Source of the DNA: Sinonovacula constricta
Taxonomy: Eukaryota; Mollusca; Bivalvia; Cardiida; Solecurtidae
NCBI GenBank assembly: GCA_007844125.1
Contig: CM017570.1
Location: forward strand, 48,518,212-48,582,211
Direction of reading: 5' to 3'
Length of the DNA stretch: 64,000 nt
Below, piece after piece: positions 25,181-38,330 of this stretch. The notes under the pieces are model-generated. The model did no database searches. It worked only from the letters and a program-made list of their open reading frames with translations, and was not told where the DNA came from. Both the position numbers and the translations under genes were made by a program. Position 1 is the stretch's first letter. Every line of letters begins with the position of its first letter.

Positions 25181-26427
25181 AAAGTCTATGAAAATTACGA
25201 TGAAACCTTATTGTCAAATAGATACCTGATAATCTGTTGGTGCTTGTGTTTGCACGGCGGAAGGTTGCCCCATGGGGGCAGGGATCTTGTTATTGATGAG
25301 GACGGAATATGCAAGGGTAAATTAATAGAGAAATAATATGACATATAAAGCTACTTAAAAAGTATTCAACAGGATACTCATTGTGTGCATTATGCATCAG
25401 TTTAATATACAATAATGTAAATATTATACGAAATAACAAAGCATCTCAGCTAAATACGCGAACAAATACCATGCACAACAAATCAATGTAATTAATGTTT
25501 ATTAAGAAATCGAAAATTTAACGCATGTGCACACTATGTATTTTAAAGGTCGTGAATACAGATCTAGATGTCGTTTTTCATACAAGAAAATAGCAAATCC
25601 ATTGACATTCCTAATCAGGAGTAATTCCATCCTGTGAGCTTGTATATGTTGTCCTAGAAGAAAAAACAACGTTTCGTTTAGGTAAGAACAAGTGATTGTT
25701 TTCTTGCGAACATGAACGTTAAGGAAACGTTCTTTGTCCTGTCCTTTCAAAATGACGGAAATGTTTCTGTCTGAGAAATTTTAGCGAGGCTTCTTGCAAC
25801 ATGTAAATGCAATTTTAAGATGTTGTGAATGTTGTCCTTTTTGAGATTGAATGTTCTGAGATATGCTCTGTTAATGATAAAAATCCTGAAATAATATGGG
25901 TATTCATTTAATGCCATCACTAGGTTTAAATTATGATCGTATTATTGGTACGTCAATACAACGAACAAACTGGACAGTTGTTTTTATTATATAACTCATG
26001 TGTATTATTACGGAGCAAAGTCATACATATTTACAGGTTTTTCTATTTTCAATGTTGGGAGTAACATAACAAGGACGCCGATTGACTGTAACGAGATTAA
26101 CATAATCACCAGAAAAGTATCATGTTGGTTGTTGACAAATGCCTGAGATGGTTCCGAGGTTACCGTTGGCCTCGAATTATGATGTCAGTGGAAGTGCAGT
26201 TTTTAATGTTGTGTGTACACTTTACCTTGTATAAAGTAAAAGGCCTAGTATTAGAGTTCCGACAAAACGAAAGTGTTCAATTAGAGAAGTACTTCAGCTG
26301 AGTCGCGTTGCTCTTGTGGTTCTACCAAGACAAGTATGTTGGATCCACATTTACCAATAATAGAAGCCAATAGTGACCCTATTTGGCATGAATATTAGTT
26401 CAACTTACACAACACACACACATTGGT

Positions 26428-26467
26428 ATCCGGATATCCGTCGAACGACCCGAACGGATATCCGGAT
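26428..26467. repeat. Subterminal perfect palindrome
   Basis: Arms ATCCGGATATCCGT (26428-26441) and ACGGATATCCGGAT (26454-26467) are exact inverted copies around a 12-bp spacer. They would form a stable 14-bp stem and contain the terminal motif of the candidate element. Confidence 0.9.
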
Positions 26468-26864
26468 ATAAATCTTAGTTAATTCCGATGTTGCAGTCGG
26501 ATGTGTGCAGGGTTACTACCGTTTCCATTGACCTAATTAAATCGTCATTTCAATGAAAATAATTAGATCAACAATTTCATAGGCATAGGCACTTCACTAT
26601 TTTAATATTTTTTTCTACGGACCTCACAAAATGTCGACAAACATCGGACTGAAGATTGGAAGGCAAAACTAATGATGTGTTTAGAAAGTGAATGTGAATA
26701 AGTCAAGATCTCCGTGGTCGAATGAAAACATAATAAATTCATCAATTCATTTATACAATCCAAACGGACTTAGTTAAACATGAGTAACTGATATTTGCCG
26801 ACAAACCTGTTATTTGTCTACATAACTGTAGCTCTATCTCTTCTTAATAAAGCCGAACAAACGA

Positions 26865-27110
26865 AATTAAAGATAATAATTCTTAATCAAAATGGATAAG
26901 TAATATCTTCAAACAATGGCTGTTAATTGGCAAAATATTTTACATAAGCTTTAGCACATTTATAAAACTGTGAAGTTAATTAACGTAATTAAAGATGGTA
27001 TTCGCTAAACAAAATGGATCAGTAGACGCTTCAACAGTTGGCTGTTAATTAGCATGTTACTATACATACCGTCATGCTTTAGCACATTTCTAAAACTGTG
27101 AAGGCAAATA
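26865..27110. repeat. 122-bp tandem direct duplication
   Basis: Copy one starts AATTAAAGATAATAATTC at 26865 and copy two starts AATTAAAGATGGTATTCG at 26987. Both contain TGGCTGTTAATT, CTTTAGCACATTT and AAAACTGTGAAG at equivalent offsets. They are diverged by substitutions and a small insertion. Confidence 0.8.
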
Positions 27111-30100
27111 AACAATACTGCGTGTCACCAACTGTCACGACTCGTCGATAATCAGTTACACCAGCTTGTGCGTGAATGCACACTGACATGACAGCAGAAA
27201 GATAACTTAGAATAAAAGCCAAAACATTTAATTAAGTGTTTAACATTTTACATTTTAAGCGAATATCCGGATACCAATATATATATATGTCTATCACGAA
27301 TACCATCGTACCAAAAGGGAATTTTGACCCTGTTATTTGCGAATTCAAGTAATGCTGAATGCAGGGAAAACATTAAATACACAAACAAGTTTGCCACTTC
27401 TTGAGAAGTAAATGCACAGTATACGTAGGCCTTATCATTACTGAACGTCAATGCATCAGGGCTATCTTAAAAGATGCCAAAATAGAGTATTTGTAAAACT
27501 GACATAGGGAAATTTCGAAAATTCTAACAACTGTTATTAATAACGATACTAGACAGACTACGAAGTGAACGAATTATGATGACGTAAAATGATTCACATA
27601 GGATTCAATTCTGGTTTAACCTTTGGCAAAGTGGCATACTTTTGTTTACAAAGAATATTAACAGAAACGCTGATTGTGACGATCTAAGCTGTTAGCTGCA
27701 AAGTAGAGTTAAATGTCATAAACCAACATCGTACACAAATTCTAACGTTGCACAATGGTATTGTTTACATTAGAATGTATTCGTTTTGCCTATATAATGC
27801 TAAATTGCGAAACCTGAAATATTATTTGCGTTTTTGAAAACATAAACAAAAATGACAGTATGCGTACTCTTAAAATTCTACTATTTATTTATTAAATATG
27901 ATAAATTCGGACAGCGTTTTGTCTGAACAAAAAATGCTGCACAAAATATTCCAAAAAAGTGGTATTTTGCGTCACCTTATTCATGTTCCATTTCTACTAA
28001 ATAGGAATATATAAAACTGTTACAACGCATAAAATAACAAGGAATAAACCCCAGAGATACCGCATTGCAACCGATTTCACAGAGCTCTACCCTCACACTC
28101 AAAGGTGTTTCTTAAATGCTTACAGTGAAAACAAAACATATTTTTTTGACAAAATAGCAAGTTTAAGTGATGACATATTCTTAGTGCTAAATTATGAAGT
28201 TATTACAAAAGAAAGCGGTGACGTAAATAACTTTTACATTGTATATGAGTTAAGTCATTATATCTATTGAACCTCGAAATATTGTCATTTTAAAATCAAT
28301 TAAATATTTGAATGAACATAAACAGACAACATTTGTCTTTCCTATTCATACAACCAGAGTTCATTGCTATGAGCACTTACAAAACAATCTTGCATTCCGG
28401 TGATCTCATAGGTCGATTTGTTAGATAGTGTCCAAAGATAAAGTCGGGGTCAAGATGACGTAAAATGCTTAAACAGGGAAATTAATGATCTTCACATTAA
28501 CCAAAAACTATGTTATGGGGACAATTACTTACCAAACCTGCCACCTGAAATATAAAAAAAGCACGTTATACAGACAAATATTTGTTTAAAACGCTAAATA
28601 CACTTCAAGTTATGGCTTCATAATGAATTTTAAAACGCGGTTCGTATATAGACGCATTGTGAATTTAGACGGACACCATCACAAATAATTTATTTAAGAA
28701 TGTATGCGGAGTAAGGGAGGCTGTAAGACGTGCATGCGTTTGCTAATGCTATGTATATTGACGAACAAATTAACTCAATTTATTGTTTTATAAATCAGCT
28801 TAAATGAACCTATACGCGAATAGGATACACATTTTCTGACAGCAATAATAGTCTACACTGTTAAAAGAAAGGCTCATTCATTTTGATAATAATGTTTTTC
28901 TCTTTTTTTTTTAGATATGACGCGCAGGTTTAATAGATAGTTTCCATGTGATGTTATAGGGACTGATAAGGCAGCTTAGGGCAGCGATCCTTGAAGCCTG
29001 AAACTAATGCAGGCCGAATTCTGGAACATATGTGATGTTTAAAACTCACCACTGTATTTTTATTTTTCAGTATATTTTACTGAATATCATATCACATTTA
29101 AGAGCTTTTACGTTGTTAAGGTTTGGCCTGAATGTCAAAGCACATATGCAACCTGTATTAGAAATAGCAATAATGCATTCCTAATCACTGGACAGAGATA
29201 TTGTTTGTAAACTTCGCATATAAATTAATCTTAGACGTAGCTTTATCTCTGCTCTATGTATCATTATCCAGCAACAATAATGATTTACTTTCAAATGGAC
29301 TGCTTCTATGAACAGTAATTGTACAGAAGTTGTCGTTTAATATTGAGATGTGCTCTTCACTGTTGCTCTTTAACATGGTCAGCAGATACCTTTAATTTCA
29401 TGTGCTTAACTATGTTTGTATGAGGTTTTAAAATATAAGGTTGAATAAGTACAGAGAACCGATAAAACTTGAGGTAACATGATGAAGATTTAACATATAA
29501 AATCGAGATTCTACACGCACCTTTATATTCAATACGCAGCACGATCAGTACCCTTGTCACTATCTTCTATAGTATTTGATCGCATTTTACGTTTCGTGAA
29601 ACGGCACTTAAGAAAAAAAGCATACGAAACAAGTAATGACGACGGACTGGCGGAGATAGATACAAAGATTTTCACTCCAGCAAGGGAGATTGAACATGTA
29701 TATGTATGTATAGGTTTAACTAACAAGCTTCAATGAAGGCTCTAATTTTCTTTCAAAGAATGGTCCTATATGTGTGTATATTCAACAACCTATTGGGTTC
29801 ACCAAATATGTGTTTTGTATTGTAAATAATGCGCTTGCTATGGACAAAACACCAAAGGATAACGGTTTGTAATTGTATACACTATTTCTTTTAGCTGTAG
29901 TTTTAAACAAATCGGTGTTTTGCAGTATTGTCCTGTCAAGGAATACATTAATATAAATTCCATCAAATTGGCATTGTGTCATTAGATATCGAAGCAATAT
30001 AGATCAAGTGTGATTTTACGATTTTCTTCTTGTCCTACAACAACCATCAACATAAAATTGGTACGGCGTACTTCATGTTAGATCAGGTTATTTATATCAT

Positions 30101-31383
30101 TTACACGATTTATGTTTCGAATACAAATTTCTTATTTGACGGGATTAAAGACGACATTTAAATGTATATAAAAATATCAACGGTGTATTGCTTACGATAA
30201 ACATAATGATCCGTCGATTATTGTGGACCCCATATCAAGGCAATGTGACTGAATGTGGTAATAATGGAGGTATTCTGGACAATGCGTTCAAAGGCAGCAA
30301 TGTTTCTGCTTCAAAACCTTCTTCAAATAACTGGGTTGCTATTAGTTGAACAATATAAATGGTATTCAAGTAAATTGACACCGTCTTCATAGTATTACTA
30401 ATAATAGTTATGTTCGAAAACTCCATTAAGAGCGGACGCAGTATAGACTAGCTGACGTTCAACAACTACGCATTTGGTCTGAAATAGACTTAATTTTCCT
30501 AAGATTGGAATTTAAAGAAATTAATATCACACCGCAGTAGGGTTTTATACATTAAGATGTAGGTGATTATCATGGTATTGTCCCTATTAGTATTGTCGGT
30601 CGATTCCTACGGTTCGCCGTAATGAATGCCAATCAGAAAATTGACGCAAAACAGAGGGAGGTCAATTGTTTCGCATATATGCAATTAACAGAATCGTGTT
30701 GGTCAAACCAGATGTAGTAGTATTTGCTGTTGGAGTTGTATTGATGTTTGTATGTAGCGTGCTTACATTTTTAATGCAAGTAGACATATTCATATTAATA
30801 TGTATGTTCATAAAGAGCGTATTGTTACATCAGTATTAGTGAAAACATATTAAAATATTGGCAGATTCGATTTGTACATAGGTCAAGTGTTAACACGCGG
30901 TACAACAAAACACGCATAAGTATGTGCAAAGTAGGTCAACATATTACAATGTGATGCTCACTTAAACTGATTAGACATAACGACTAAACCAAAGCTAACG
31001 GTTTATTTAAATAAATCTGATAACTACTTGTAACATCGTTGTTTAGTTCCTCTTATTAGTTTTTTTTTTGTTTGTTTTTTGTTTGTGTTTAAAAATTCAA
31101 CTACTGAGTTTAACCTATGTATTTATAGATTTTATAAATCAATTGATTTAACTTGCTTCATTTTTGTCAAAAGACCCATTTAATGTAACACGCAAAATTA
31201 AATTATAGTATGATACTGTTTATTGTATAGTTCGTGCGTGCATATAAAATAATCGATCTATATTGATTACATTAAAACTGAAGCTACTTAAAACAACAGT
31301 ATATAGATGTACATTCAATCTACTTAAAATAAATCATCATTATTGGCGCCTCTAGATTTACCGACTCGTTAATAAATACTTAC

Positions 31384-32134
31384 AGCCACTTCCTTTGGAC
31401 CAGCACTACACATACCATAGACTTCCTCAAGCGTTGAAAATGAACAGACGTTAGTGACTGTGTTGCTTACTGGATGTAAACGTTTCAGTCTCATGTACGT
31501 ATCATCTAGCAGCATTAGAGTCCCATCATCTAGACAGCAGCAGCTACGGATAGAATTCGACTCATGTCTTTCCTGCGGAGTCCAGATGTTAAACTTGTGC
31601 CTTTTAACATTGACTAGTGGTGAATTATATTTATCGAATTCTTCAACTAATGCCATATTAAATATGAAGCTGAATGAGGTTTCTTCAAACATACGTTCAG
31701 ACTCTTCACAGAGAGACTCGGCTTTTCTTGCTATTGCATGACTCTTCTTCTTTAAGACAATTAAATGCGCCTGTCTATCTTTAGACATGTCTATTTGTGA
31801 TGCGTATTTACGTAGATCAGCCTTGATGTTTTTACATGCCTGTCGATTTGCTTTTGCCTTGGTTGTAAGCGTTTGCCGTATATCAGATATGTCATCAACA
31901 CCACGTTTCCTCATATGTTTTATTTTAGACAACATGGTCTTTAAATATTCTTCTAGTCCATTCAAATAAATCTCTTCTTTTTTTCGAATACGTTGTACAT
32001 GTTTATCTAATGCTTCCATGACTTGATTCACATGGTCAAGCGCGGACTGAAGATGCCCAGGAATAGCTAGTATGTCCGGATCGGCAGTTAGATCATCAAC
32101 CGATTCGCCGATGTGTTTGACATCTTTGCATGAT
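31384..32134 (-). CDS. TRIM-like protein, exon 2 (coiled coil and start of C-terminal repeats)
   Basis: This is exon 2 of the gene whose exon 1 lies at 43817-44136. The acceptor TTATGTTTCAG|ATC and donor GCT|GTAAGT bound 751 bp. The first base completes Arg107, and the remaining 250 codons end in phase 0. The protein runs [11 protein letters not shown], where the His completes B-box 2. A long charged helical region follows ([20 protein letters not shown] to about [12 protein letters not shown], about residues 135-280), typical of TRIM coiled coils. It ends with a segment like one blade of an NHL-type propeller ([30 protein letters not shown]). TRIM coiled coils dimerise, and the C-terminal domain normally binds substrate. 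The open frame that continues upstream into Tyr-Ile repeats is intronic (AT)n. Further 3' exons are expected at lower coordinates but were not found, so the gene is partial here. Confidence 0.85.
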
Positions 32135-32180
32135 CTGAAACATAAATTGACATTAAACACGCATCTAGCTTCCAATCGAG

Positions 32181-32325
<145 letters not shown>

Positions 32326-33541
32326 CACATCATTCCAAACATTATCCTCGTATTACTATTTTACGTGTCATTTCCCTCCACTTTCTGCTACGACTTCTTC
32401 AGCTATAACCAGCAATGTAACAGTTTGCGCGTATTTCTGTGTAATGCAGACGCGCGCCATTTCGTTGTATAAAACTAGGAAATATAAAAATAACAACAGA
32501 AAAGACAACTGTATGTTTATCACATAGAGAATATTTAAATATTGTATTATGTTTTTAGGCGTGCTTGATGAAAAGGAATCTACTCCTCGACATAGTTAAA
32601 TCCATAGTAAATCTTATCAAATGTAAAGCTGTATTGCACACAACAACAGCTACTATGTCCATGTGGCGAAGAATCGTTACATTTTTCTACATTATAAAAT
32701 ATCATGCTTATCTTAAGTCAAACATTATGCAGAAAAGTCCCCTGAAGAAATGAACGTAGTGAATGAAAAATAACAAGGCTGATTAGCGAATTGTAGCCTT
32801 GTGTATGAATATATAAAATGTATTGCTTATTTTCTGTTAAACACGGAAAAGCAGAAAAGCCCCTGGGAGAAATGAATGCATAGTTCTGAAGGTATAGTAA
32901 CATTCTGTACTGATCCATTATTAGGTTAACGTTTAATGTATTAGTTAGATGTTAAGATGCCATCGTCTTAAGTGGTTAAGTTTTAATCAACAGGCGCAAA
33001 CACAATGCACATTTTTGAAGAAATATATAAGCGTTTAATATGTCAATACTAATATATGTTTATATTATCTTGGCATATAAGATAACGGTTCCTAAACAAC
33101 ACAATCATGATGTGCCGGGCAATATAATTATCTCTTTCAGCATAATTGCAAATATCCATGTTACATGTGTTACTGTTAGCGTTTAGTGACTTGTTCGAGT
33201 CTAAATTAATCTGACTTATTGTATTATACTATCGCATAGGAAGTAAATATTAATTGCATTCTTCTTCCAAAAAACACCTTGTATACTTTATTTGTAATAA
33301 TATTTAGGCTATTGGTTGAATCAAGAAAATCAGTATCTAGCATTGATGACATAATATTAGCAGGTCGTGATAGACTTGTTGTTATCTAAGTTATTGCTCT
33401 TTGTTGTCTGTATAAACAATTTCAATGTAGTATCTGGAGGCAAGCACAGTTAGAAGTGTTAATTCTTCTTTATCGTTAAATACATTGATGCCATTTGATT
33501 GATTTTATTTTAAATTAATATTTACTTGTATCATCCACCAG

Positions 33542-33661
33542 TTGGAGTTGAGTGGCAACAAAATATCCACATACTTGAACAACTTGGCAGGCTGTTCAAA
33601 CGTTTCACAGCTCAGTCTAAGTGGGAACACAATCAAGGATTTCGAGCCACTAGAGGCTTTG
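33542..33661 (+). pseudogene. ANP32-like leucine-rich-repeat exon
   Basis: An exon of exactly 40 codons lies between acceptor CATCCACCAG|TTG and donor TTG|GTAAGT. It encodes LELSGNKISTYLNNLAGC and then SNVSQLSLSGNTIKDFEPLE plus AL. This is the pattern of the two middle leucine-rich repeats of ANP32 family nuclear phosphoproteins (LxLSxNxIS...L...C..L..L.LSGN.IKD...LE.L). Frame and both splice sites are intact. However, neither the N-terminal ANP32 exons upstream nor the next repeat exon (around SLDLFNCEVT in vertebrates) is present nearby. It lies antisense in an intron of the TRIM-like gene. The most economical reading is a duplicated ANP32 gene fragment; a diverged gene with unrecognised exons is possible. 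Confidence 0.7.
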
Positions 33662-34491
33662 GTAAGTCCGATTTGTGTTGCTTCTTTACCTCGTGCCATT
33701 TTTAATTTTAACTTTATATATAATGGTAAATGGTAATGGCAAAAAAAAAAGACAACATCCAAACTATTTCTAGTCTAAAAATGAATCATTTATTCATATA
33801 CCATTTCGGCTCACCAGTTGCGACCTAGCTAGCAAAATGTACTGAGTTCGTCTATTTCACTTAGTGACATTTACTGAAGCAAAACATTGACCACTACCAT
33901 TTGTCTAATACTTTAGAATTCTTTATTTGACAAATCAGGCACCAATTCTTTTGCACAATTCTCAAATCACAATATACAACAAGAGAGAACCATGCCACAA
34001 TTAGGTTTTGGTTTGACAGGATTGTCAAGCTTATTAATACAATGTTTATTATGGACAGGGTTCACAGGCGTATTTCCCTCAGTAAATAAGCCCAGTTTTG
34101 CCCTGCACATGAAAAATGGATAATATTCAGTATTTCATTGCCGAAATGTGAAAATTCGATGCATTGATGCGGTTAAGTGTCTACGGTAGAAGCTTGATTG
34201 AACTTGGCAATTATAATCTTGCAGAGAATTTCACAAACAAGACAAAAACAGATGGGCCATGTGATAATATATACTAGATAAACAGTTATGCTTGCAAAAT
34301 CTCCCCCCCACCCCCACACACACCTTTTTTATTAAACATCTCATTTTTTCGACAAATAGCAGTGCTCGCAAATGACTCTACAAATAACAGTTAACATAGT
34401 ATTTGTAAGTAAGTTTAACATAGTTGCTAATAATGCCTGGCCGTAACTCATTTGACTGCTTAGCTTCTCACCACGTGGATTCGGATCAAAG

Positions 34492-34536
34492 AACTTAACA
34501 AAGATGGCCAAGAAGCTGAGGATGAAGATGGTGACG
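34492..34536 (+). pseudogene. ANP32-like acidic exon fragment
   Basis: Between a possible acceptor GATCAAAG|AA and donor GACG|GTAAAT the frame reads LNKDGQEAEDEDGD. This resembles the junction where ANP32 repeats pass into the acidic tail (LDGxDKDGxEAxxxD). The phases do not fit a direct join to the exon ending at 33661, which implies a missing intermediate exon. A possible terminal exon follows at 35398 (acceptor TTCTTCCTCAG), where the phase would give EVRRRN and a stop at 35415-35417. The acceptor choice is uncertain. Confidence 0.5.
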
Positions 34537-35689
34537 GTAAATAAACTAGTGAAGCTTTTTTCCATTTTTTTTCATTTTTTTTTTGTTCTTTTAACTAAAA
34601 CATTGTGTTTGACTTACGTAGTAGTGCGATTAAAGCATCCACGACAGTTACGCGAGACTACACTAGTTAGATGCTGGGCCGCGACATGGTGTCTGATTAT
34701 GTGACTGGTTGTAGTTTCATGCAATAAACAGTGAAGGCAGCATCTACTTCAAAGTGACACAAATTCAAAATAACTGACATAATGATAATGAGTTGATGAC
34801 CCCAACCAATAAACATTACGTTTAACAGGTGTGCTGTTATTCTTTGTTAAGTATGATGGTGTTCTTCAGTTTTAACCGTGTTTAACCTCAACTATTTGCT
34901 GCCCGAAAATACCTTGCGGAATGCTGTTTATTTATGTCTTATATCGCAAATTGTTCAAAAGTATTAGCGTTTTAGAAAACAATGTAATGACTAATATGTA
35001 GGCAAATCGTGAATCACAACTCTCTACTCGTCTTAAGAGACATCGTTTTCCTTGGTGAGCCACGCTGCATACTTCCTTTTTTTAAACAGTAAACAACATC
35101 ATGTGAAACTTTTTTTTTTTGCTTACATGATATATTATTATCCTCCCAGTTATAAGCTCCAGCTAATCTTAATCCATGTGAATGATATACGTCAAACGTT
35201 TAATATTGTACCATGAGTAGTTACACATTCTGCCCTATTTAATAAAAAAACAGCAATCAAATACATATATTAAAAAATGGAACAACATAAGTTGAATTTG
35301 GGGATGGGATGCTTGTGACATGGAATGCAATTTAGTTTTAAATGGATGACTAAGTTAATTTGTGTCTTACATTATTTTTATAGTTTTCTTCCTCAGAGGT
35401 TCGGAGGAGAAATTAAGTAGTTAGCAGGAGCTGCATATCCCAATTAATTCTTACATTAACCCTATTTTGCTGGTTTTCATTGACATTGTTATATTCAAAA
35501 CATTATAACAAGTACCAGCTATAAAGAGTGTAAAGAGAAATAGAGGAATAAGAAGGTGTACTGCTCTTATCTGGCACTTAACTTTTCTATGAAGAAGAGC
35601 CGTATTGTAATAAAGAAGAGTTGTTCTATTAACCAGAGCTTTGGTTCAGGATAAAAGCCCACAACAAACTAAATAAAAAGATGTTCATT

Positions 35690-36365
35690 AAGCCAATGCC
35701 ACTCGGTTTGTACGGAAACACATGTTTGCCCTGGTTTGCCTTCAACCGATGCAACTAGTTTCGTATATAAGCCGATGTGACACATACTGTCCATGTGTGG
35801 ATACACCCGATACCGCTTGTTTCGCACAAAATCCCATGTGACATGTTTATCCAGGTCTGCCTACAAACGATATTAAACGCTTCGTTCATATGCCGATATG
35901 ACACCTATTTGTCCCGGTTTGCCGACAACCGATACAAATTGTAACGTATATATGCATATGATTGACATATTTGCACAGGTGTGCCTACACCCTATTTTCT
36001 ACATAATCCTATGAGACACATATTTGTGCAGATATGCCTACAACCGATACGACATGTTTCGTAAATATGGCTGTGAGATACATGACTGTCAAGGTGTGCC
36101 TACAACCGATGCCACTTGTTTCGTTTGTAAGCCTATAAGACACATATTTGTCCAGGTGTGTCAACACCAAATTCCACTTGTCGCGTACTTTAGCCGATGA
36201 GACACATATTTGTCCAGGTGTGTCAACAACAAATTCCTCTTGTCGCGTACTTTAGCCGATGAGACACATATCTGGCCAGGTGTGCGCACAATCGATACCA
36301 CTTGTCACCTACATATTTTCCAGGTGTATCTACAACTGATTTCGTGCATAAGCCAGTGGGTGATA
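35690..36365 (+). repeat. About 62-bp minisatellite, about 11 diverged copies
   Basis: Tandem units share GCCGATGAGACACATATTTG, then TCCAGGTGTGCCTACAACCG and CCACTTGTTTCGTA. The CAACCGAT-type landmark recurs near 35743, 35805, 35864, 35926, 35988, 36042, 36103, 36165, 36227, 36288 and 36332. Units are considerably diverged except two nearly identical ones around 36140-36265. Reading frames across it are accidental. Confidence 0.9.
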
Positions 36366-36387
36366 TCAATGTGTAGCAGTGTGCTTT

Positions 36388-36925
36388 CGTTCATCATTTA
36401 AAGAGCTGTTTAATGCTTGTTATAATAGTGTTGGCATTGTGTTACCCGTGGTCATTTAAAATGTTATTGAATGTGTGTTATAATATTCATGGCATTGTGC
36501 TACCCTCATCATTGAAATGAATATTTAATGGTTGCTATTTTACGTGTGTTATTGTCCTAAACATCATCGTTTAAAGAACTATGTAATGTTTGGTATCATA
36601 TTTGTGGCATTATCCTGAACAGCATCATTTAAAAAAGCCTATTTAATTTTTGTTATAACATATGTGGCATTGTGCTACCTCTTATCATTTAAACGGTTAT
36701 TTACTGTTTGTTATAATATTTGCGGCATTGTGCCTTCTGTCATCAGATGGTATTAAATGTTTGTTTTAATATTCGTGGCATTGTCCAACTCTCATCATTG
36801 TAGGAGGCTATTTAATTTTTGGTTTTATACTAGTGGCATATTACTACCCACATTATTTAAAGAGACTACTTAATGTTTGGTATAATACTTAAGACATCGT
36901 GCAACCCCACATCTTTTAAATAAAT
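36388..36925 (+). repeat. About 58-bp minisatellite, about 9 diverged copies
   Basis: Tandem units share CATCATTTAAAGAGCTATTT, then AATGTTTGTTATAATATTTG and TGGCATTGTGCTACC. GGCATTGTG-type landmarks recur near 36433, 36491, 36606, 36667, 36725, 36777, 36835 and 36893. It directly follows, but is unrelated to, the 62-bp array. Confidence 0.85.
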
Positions 36926-37014
36926 AAAATAAATTCAGTGTTTGTCATAAGCGAATAAGTTTTTTTACTGCTGATAACGGACTTACATATCATTTAGAAA
37001 TGTAGAAAATAGCA

Positions 37015-37111
37015 TGTATGTTTGTATGCGTGTGTGTATGTATGTATGCATGGATGCATGTAGGTAGGTAGGTAGGTAGGTAGGTAGGTAGGTAGGCATG
37101 TATGTAGGCAT
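37015..37111 (+). repeat. GTAT / GGTA tetranucleotide cluster
   Basis: GTATGTATGTATGCATGG passes into a pure (GGTA)n run at about 37063-37096 and then GCATGTATGTAGG. Confidence 0.92.
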
Positions 37112-37502
37112 TTTTGTTTAATCTCAACAAGTTGTCATGTTTTCTTAATAAAATATGATTTTTTACCTATATATACACTCATTTTATTTAGCATAGTGTA
37201 TGCTTTGTGACCTTGCTTAGTGAAATAATTTATGATAATATGTCTGCGGTTAATGTTCATAGCAGTAGCAGCCTACTGCTACCCTAGTTACCAAACTCGC
37301 CGTAGTTAGCAGTGAATTAAGTGATTGTAGTTGTTGATAGGTGACGTTTAAATCGAAACCATAAACACACCGGCAGATTAACAGTTGAATTCAGACCTGT
37401 TTACTAGTTTTACATAAATGATCACTAATTAAAAATACGTTAAAGGTGTACGTCTATTAACAACAGTCAGACTTTAGTTTTAGTGACATTTGTATATGTC
37501 CG

Positions 37503-37519
37503 TTGTGTGTGTGTTTGTT

Positions 37520-37567
<48 letters not shown>

Positions 37568-37598
37568 TGTGTGTATGTGTGTGTGTGTGTGTGTGTAC
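37503..37598 (+). repeat. (TG)n microsatellite
   Basis: About 95 bp of TG dinucleotide with TTTG and TATG interruptions. The opposite-strand His/Thr frame is a repeat artefact. Confidence 0.95.
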
Positions 37599-38330
37599 AC
37601 ATGCACATATTTGCATGTCAAAAAAAATAAAATAACATGAAACTATATTGAAATGTTTCCCTTTTACTCGTTCATCGTGTTGTTCGTATAATAACTTGAA
37701 ATATATAACATGTACACTCTGTTCGATTATAAACTTATATAAAAATATCAATAACTGTTCAAGAAGGGTTAGCAATGAAAACAAATTCAGTTGTATATTA
37801 CATAGTTAAAACGGCCATGGTTGTAAACTGACAACAAAGACAATTGTATTTAATGGCATCCTGGACCTAGGTGGCCAAACATCAGGTGTGAAATATCTGT
37901 CATCCGACATCTTTATCGTCATAATATGACTTTGCCCCTCTGTTTTACCCCCTTATGCACAATAATGGTACATGCCATCACTAAACTGTGGCAACGAAAA
38001 CATTTCATCAGTTAATTCTGCGTCATTGCATCGTTCAAAATCGTTGAAAATGTTTGCTCACATTTAGCTCGCAGAACAAGTTCAATCTGCTTCTCTGTCA
38101 CGTGTTAGTTGTGAAAACGCAACTAATCTTTCAATTTGACTACCGAAAACTGATCTATCATTGAATCACTGAGGAACTTCGAATTTTCGTTTGATTCGTC
38201 CACCAGTTTCGCAAAAAATACTACACAGAGCAGAAACTTTCCGAATGTTTGACAACTAATAAATGAACGTTACTCACTTTTCGGAAAGGTCTATATAAAA
38301 ATTAACTAGATCGTAAACATTAAACTCGCA

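Larger units (their letters stand above)
26422..27278. mobile_element. Candidate 857-bp inverted-repeat (MITE-like) element
   Basis: The left end ATTGGTATCCGGATATCCGT (from 26422) is nearly inverted at the right end, where the + strand reads GAATATCCGGATACCAAT (27261-27278). About 17 of the first 18 positions match. The interior has no long reading frame, a subterminal palindrome on the left, and a 122-bp tandem duplication. The flanks are CA-repeat on the left and TA-repeat on the right, so a target duplication could not be judged. An inversion of a short repeated motif is the alternative. Confidence 0.5.
25181..31383. repeat. A-family duplicate copy 4 (no gene recognised)
   Basis: The left edge AAAGTCTATGAAAATTACGA matches the starts of the other copies. 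Module 28370-28700 (CTTGCATTCCGGTGATC) matches 2600 and 11280, and 30430-30720 (CTAGCTGACGTTCA, GAGGTCAATTG) matches 6063 and 13618. An 857-bp inverted-repeat element interrupts it at 26422. Further exons of the TRIM-like gene at 31384-44136 could lie here, because its exon 2 ends at a donor. I searched by eye for NHL-like repeats and found none. Confidence 0.5.

Noticed and set aside
29554..29736. Overlapping 60- and 65-codon frames with basic content
   Set aside because: No motif, overlapping frames on both strands, and no counterpart in other A copies.
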